Origin: Bacteroidota bacterium | Lineage (GTDB): Bacteria > Bacteroidota > Ignavibacteria > Ignavibacteriales > Melioribacteraceae | Length of the DNA: 8,065 nucleotides | Direction of reading: 5' to 3' | Assembly: GCA_021812745.1 (NCBI GenBank) | Contig: JAKAMS010000041.1 | Coordinates: forward strand, 1 to 8,065 | In this document: in pieces, positions 7,607 to 8,065 of the stretch | Numbering within the stretch: the first letter of the stretch is position 1 | How the letters are laid out: each line of letters starts with the position of its first letter | The notes under the pieces: model-generated | What the model saw: the letters and a program-made list of their open reading frames with translations, nothing else | The model's database searches: none | Told to the model about the DNA's origin: nothing | Made by a program: the position numbers and the translations under genes

Positions 7607-7619
7607 AAATAATTTTTGC

Positions 7620-7663
7620 GCAAGAGGTTATCTCTAAAAATAATTTTAGGGATAACCTCTTGC
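7620..7663. terminator. 20-bp hairpin with AUAA loop between convergent genes
   Basis: The arm 7620-7639 (GCAAGAGGTTATCTCTAAAA) pairs with 7644-7663 over 20 positions, 19 Watson-Crick and one G-U on the plus strand, closing a 4-base loop at 7640-7643. It starts 13 bases after the tricorn stop codon. On the plus strand no T-run follows (TAATGGACAT). On the minus strand the stem is followed by an A/T stretch rich in T (7593-7617 read in reverse). It therefore looks like a classical terminator mainly for transcription arriving from the response-regulator side, and a 3' stabilising hairpin or weaker terminator for the protease mRNA. Confidence 0.65.
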
Positions 7664-7699
7664 TAATGGACATCCTCGCCGCAAGCTGCAAAGTATCTT

Positions 7700-7765
7700 G
7701 TCATGCCCGAATGCTTCTATCAGGCATCCACGAATAGATTCCCGCTAAAAACTTGCGGGAATGAC
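7700..7765. repeat. REP-like palindromic intergenic element with two stem-loops
   Basis: The ends GTCATGCCCG (7700-7709) and CGGGAATGAC (7756-7765) are inverted copies matching at 9 of 10 bases. Inside are a first stem TGCCCGA/TCAGGCA (7704-7710 with 7720-7726, one mismatch) and a perfect second stem ATTCCCGC/GCGGGAAT (7738-7745 with 7755-7762, 9-base loop). Dispersed palindromes built on GTCATTCCCGC...GCGGGAATGAC recur between genes in several bacterial lineages; this recognition is from memory. Adjoining sequence may belong to the same element: CCTCGCCGCAAGCTGC (7674-7689) on one side and a small CGGG/CCCG stem (7777-7780 with 7789-7792) on the other. The rest of 7793-7877 shows nothing I can name. 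The element is noncoding and more GC-rich than its surroundings. Confidence 0.6.
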
Positions 7766-7877
7766 TAAGCAAACGGCGGGAAATTCAACCCGAAAAGATT
7801 AAAATCATAAACTAATTTGAAAAGAGTAATTACCAAGCGGAATTGTGGTTACGGATTCTAAGAAATGTCTAAGGAGT

Positions 7878-8065
7878 TTATCTAAGAGCCAATTCTGGTT
7901 TTGCTAAGACAGAATTAATCAACTGAAGGAGCGCTTTTCCGTCAACCGGTTTTGCCAAAAACTCCTGCGCACCGGCTTCGAAAGAACTGTTTCTTTCTTT
8001 TGTAGTATTAAATGCGGTAAGTACAAAAACAGGTGTGTTTTTATATTTTTCCATCTGCTTAAGTT
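7878..8065 (-). CDS. Response-regulator receiver domain, C-terminal part (5' truncated)
   Basis: On the minus strand the frame runs from the window edge to TAA (7878-7880) and gives 61 complete codons. The peptide LKQMEKYKNTPVFVLTAF followed by SFEAGAQEFLAKPVDGKALL is the second half of a CheY-like receiver. It shows the beta-4 strand with the conserved switch Thr in VLTA, the helix-4/beta-5 stretch with EAGAQEFLAKPV and its invariant Lys, and helix 5 (LLQLINSVL). The phosphorylated Asp and the acidic pocket lie outside the window. The protein ends about 8 residues after helix 5, so no DNA-binding output domain follows. It is either a stand-alone receiver or the terminal receiver of a hybrid histidine kinase or multi-domain regulator; the window cannot tell which. 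The regulated process is unknown. Confidence 0.85.
   Translation of the reverse strand, partial: LKQMEKYKNTPVFVLTAFNTTKERNSSFEAGAQEFLAKPVDGKALLQLINSVLAKPELALR

Noticed and set aside
7607..7877. CRISPR array or mobile element in the palindrome-rich intergenic region
   Set aside because: The palindromes are not a regular repeat-spacer series and no transposase or integrase coding sequence is present; a REP-like element explains what is seen.

Overview
The DNA is AT-rich (by eye below 40% GC) and carries ordinary chromosomal genes. Three things point to Ignavibacteria or a near relative in the Bacteroidota/Chlorobi group: a surface protein combining fibronectin type III and FISUMP (Fibrobacter succinogenes major paralogous) domains, a Bacteroidota-style exported thioredoxin-fold protein with a long N-terminal extension, and an exported tricorn-type protease. 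This assignment is inference from gene content; no rRNA or marker gene is present. Both ends of the window cut through genes.

Layout. 1-791 (+) is the 3' end of a large secreted or surface protein, with the tail of an FN3 domain followed by a terminal FISUMP domain. After a 59-base gap holding a 16-base direct repeat, 851-2206 (+) encodes an exported thiol-disulfide oxidoreductase with a CPHC active site. It converges with 2238-3809 (-), an RhlB-like DEAD-box RNA helicase that appears to start at TTG. The divergent intergenic region 3810-4035 holds an extended -10-like sequence and an AT-rich hairpin followed by six T. A 58-residue four-cysteine protein follows at 4036-4212 (+). Then comes 4355-7606 (+), a full-length tricorn protease homologue with a signal peptide and an intact catalytic triad. 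The last intergenic region (7607-7877) holds a near-perfect 20-bp hairpin and a REP-like dispersed palindromic repeat. The window closes with the C-terminal part of a response-regulator receiver domain at 7878-8065 (-).

How the genes relate. The first two genes are co-oriented and closely spaced, and both products look exported. The FISUMP domain has six cysteines and the neighbour is a thiol oxidoreductase, so a disulfide-formation link is possible but unproven. The helicase, the small cysteine protein and the protease look like independent housekeeping units. I see no phage, IS element, CRISPR array, tRNA or rRNA, and no convincing new multi-gene system. The observations most worth following up are the small cysteine protein, the hairpin just downstream of a putative promoter at 3912-3970, and the palindromic elements at 7620-7765.
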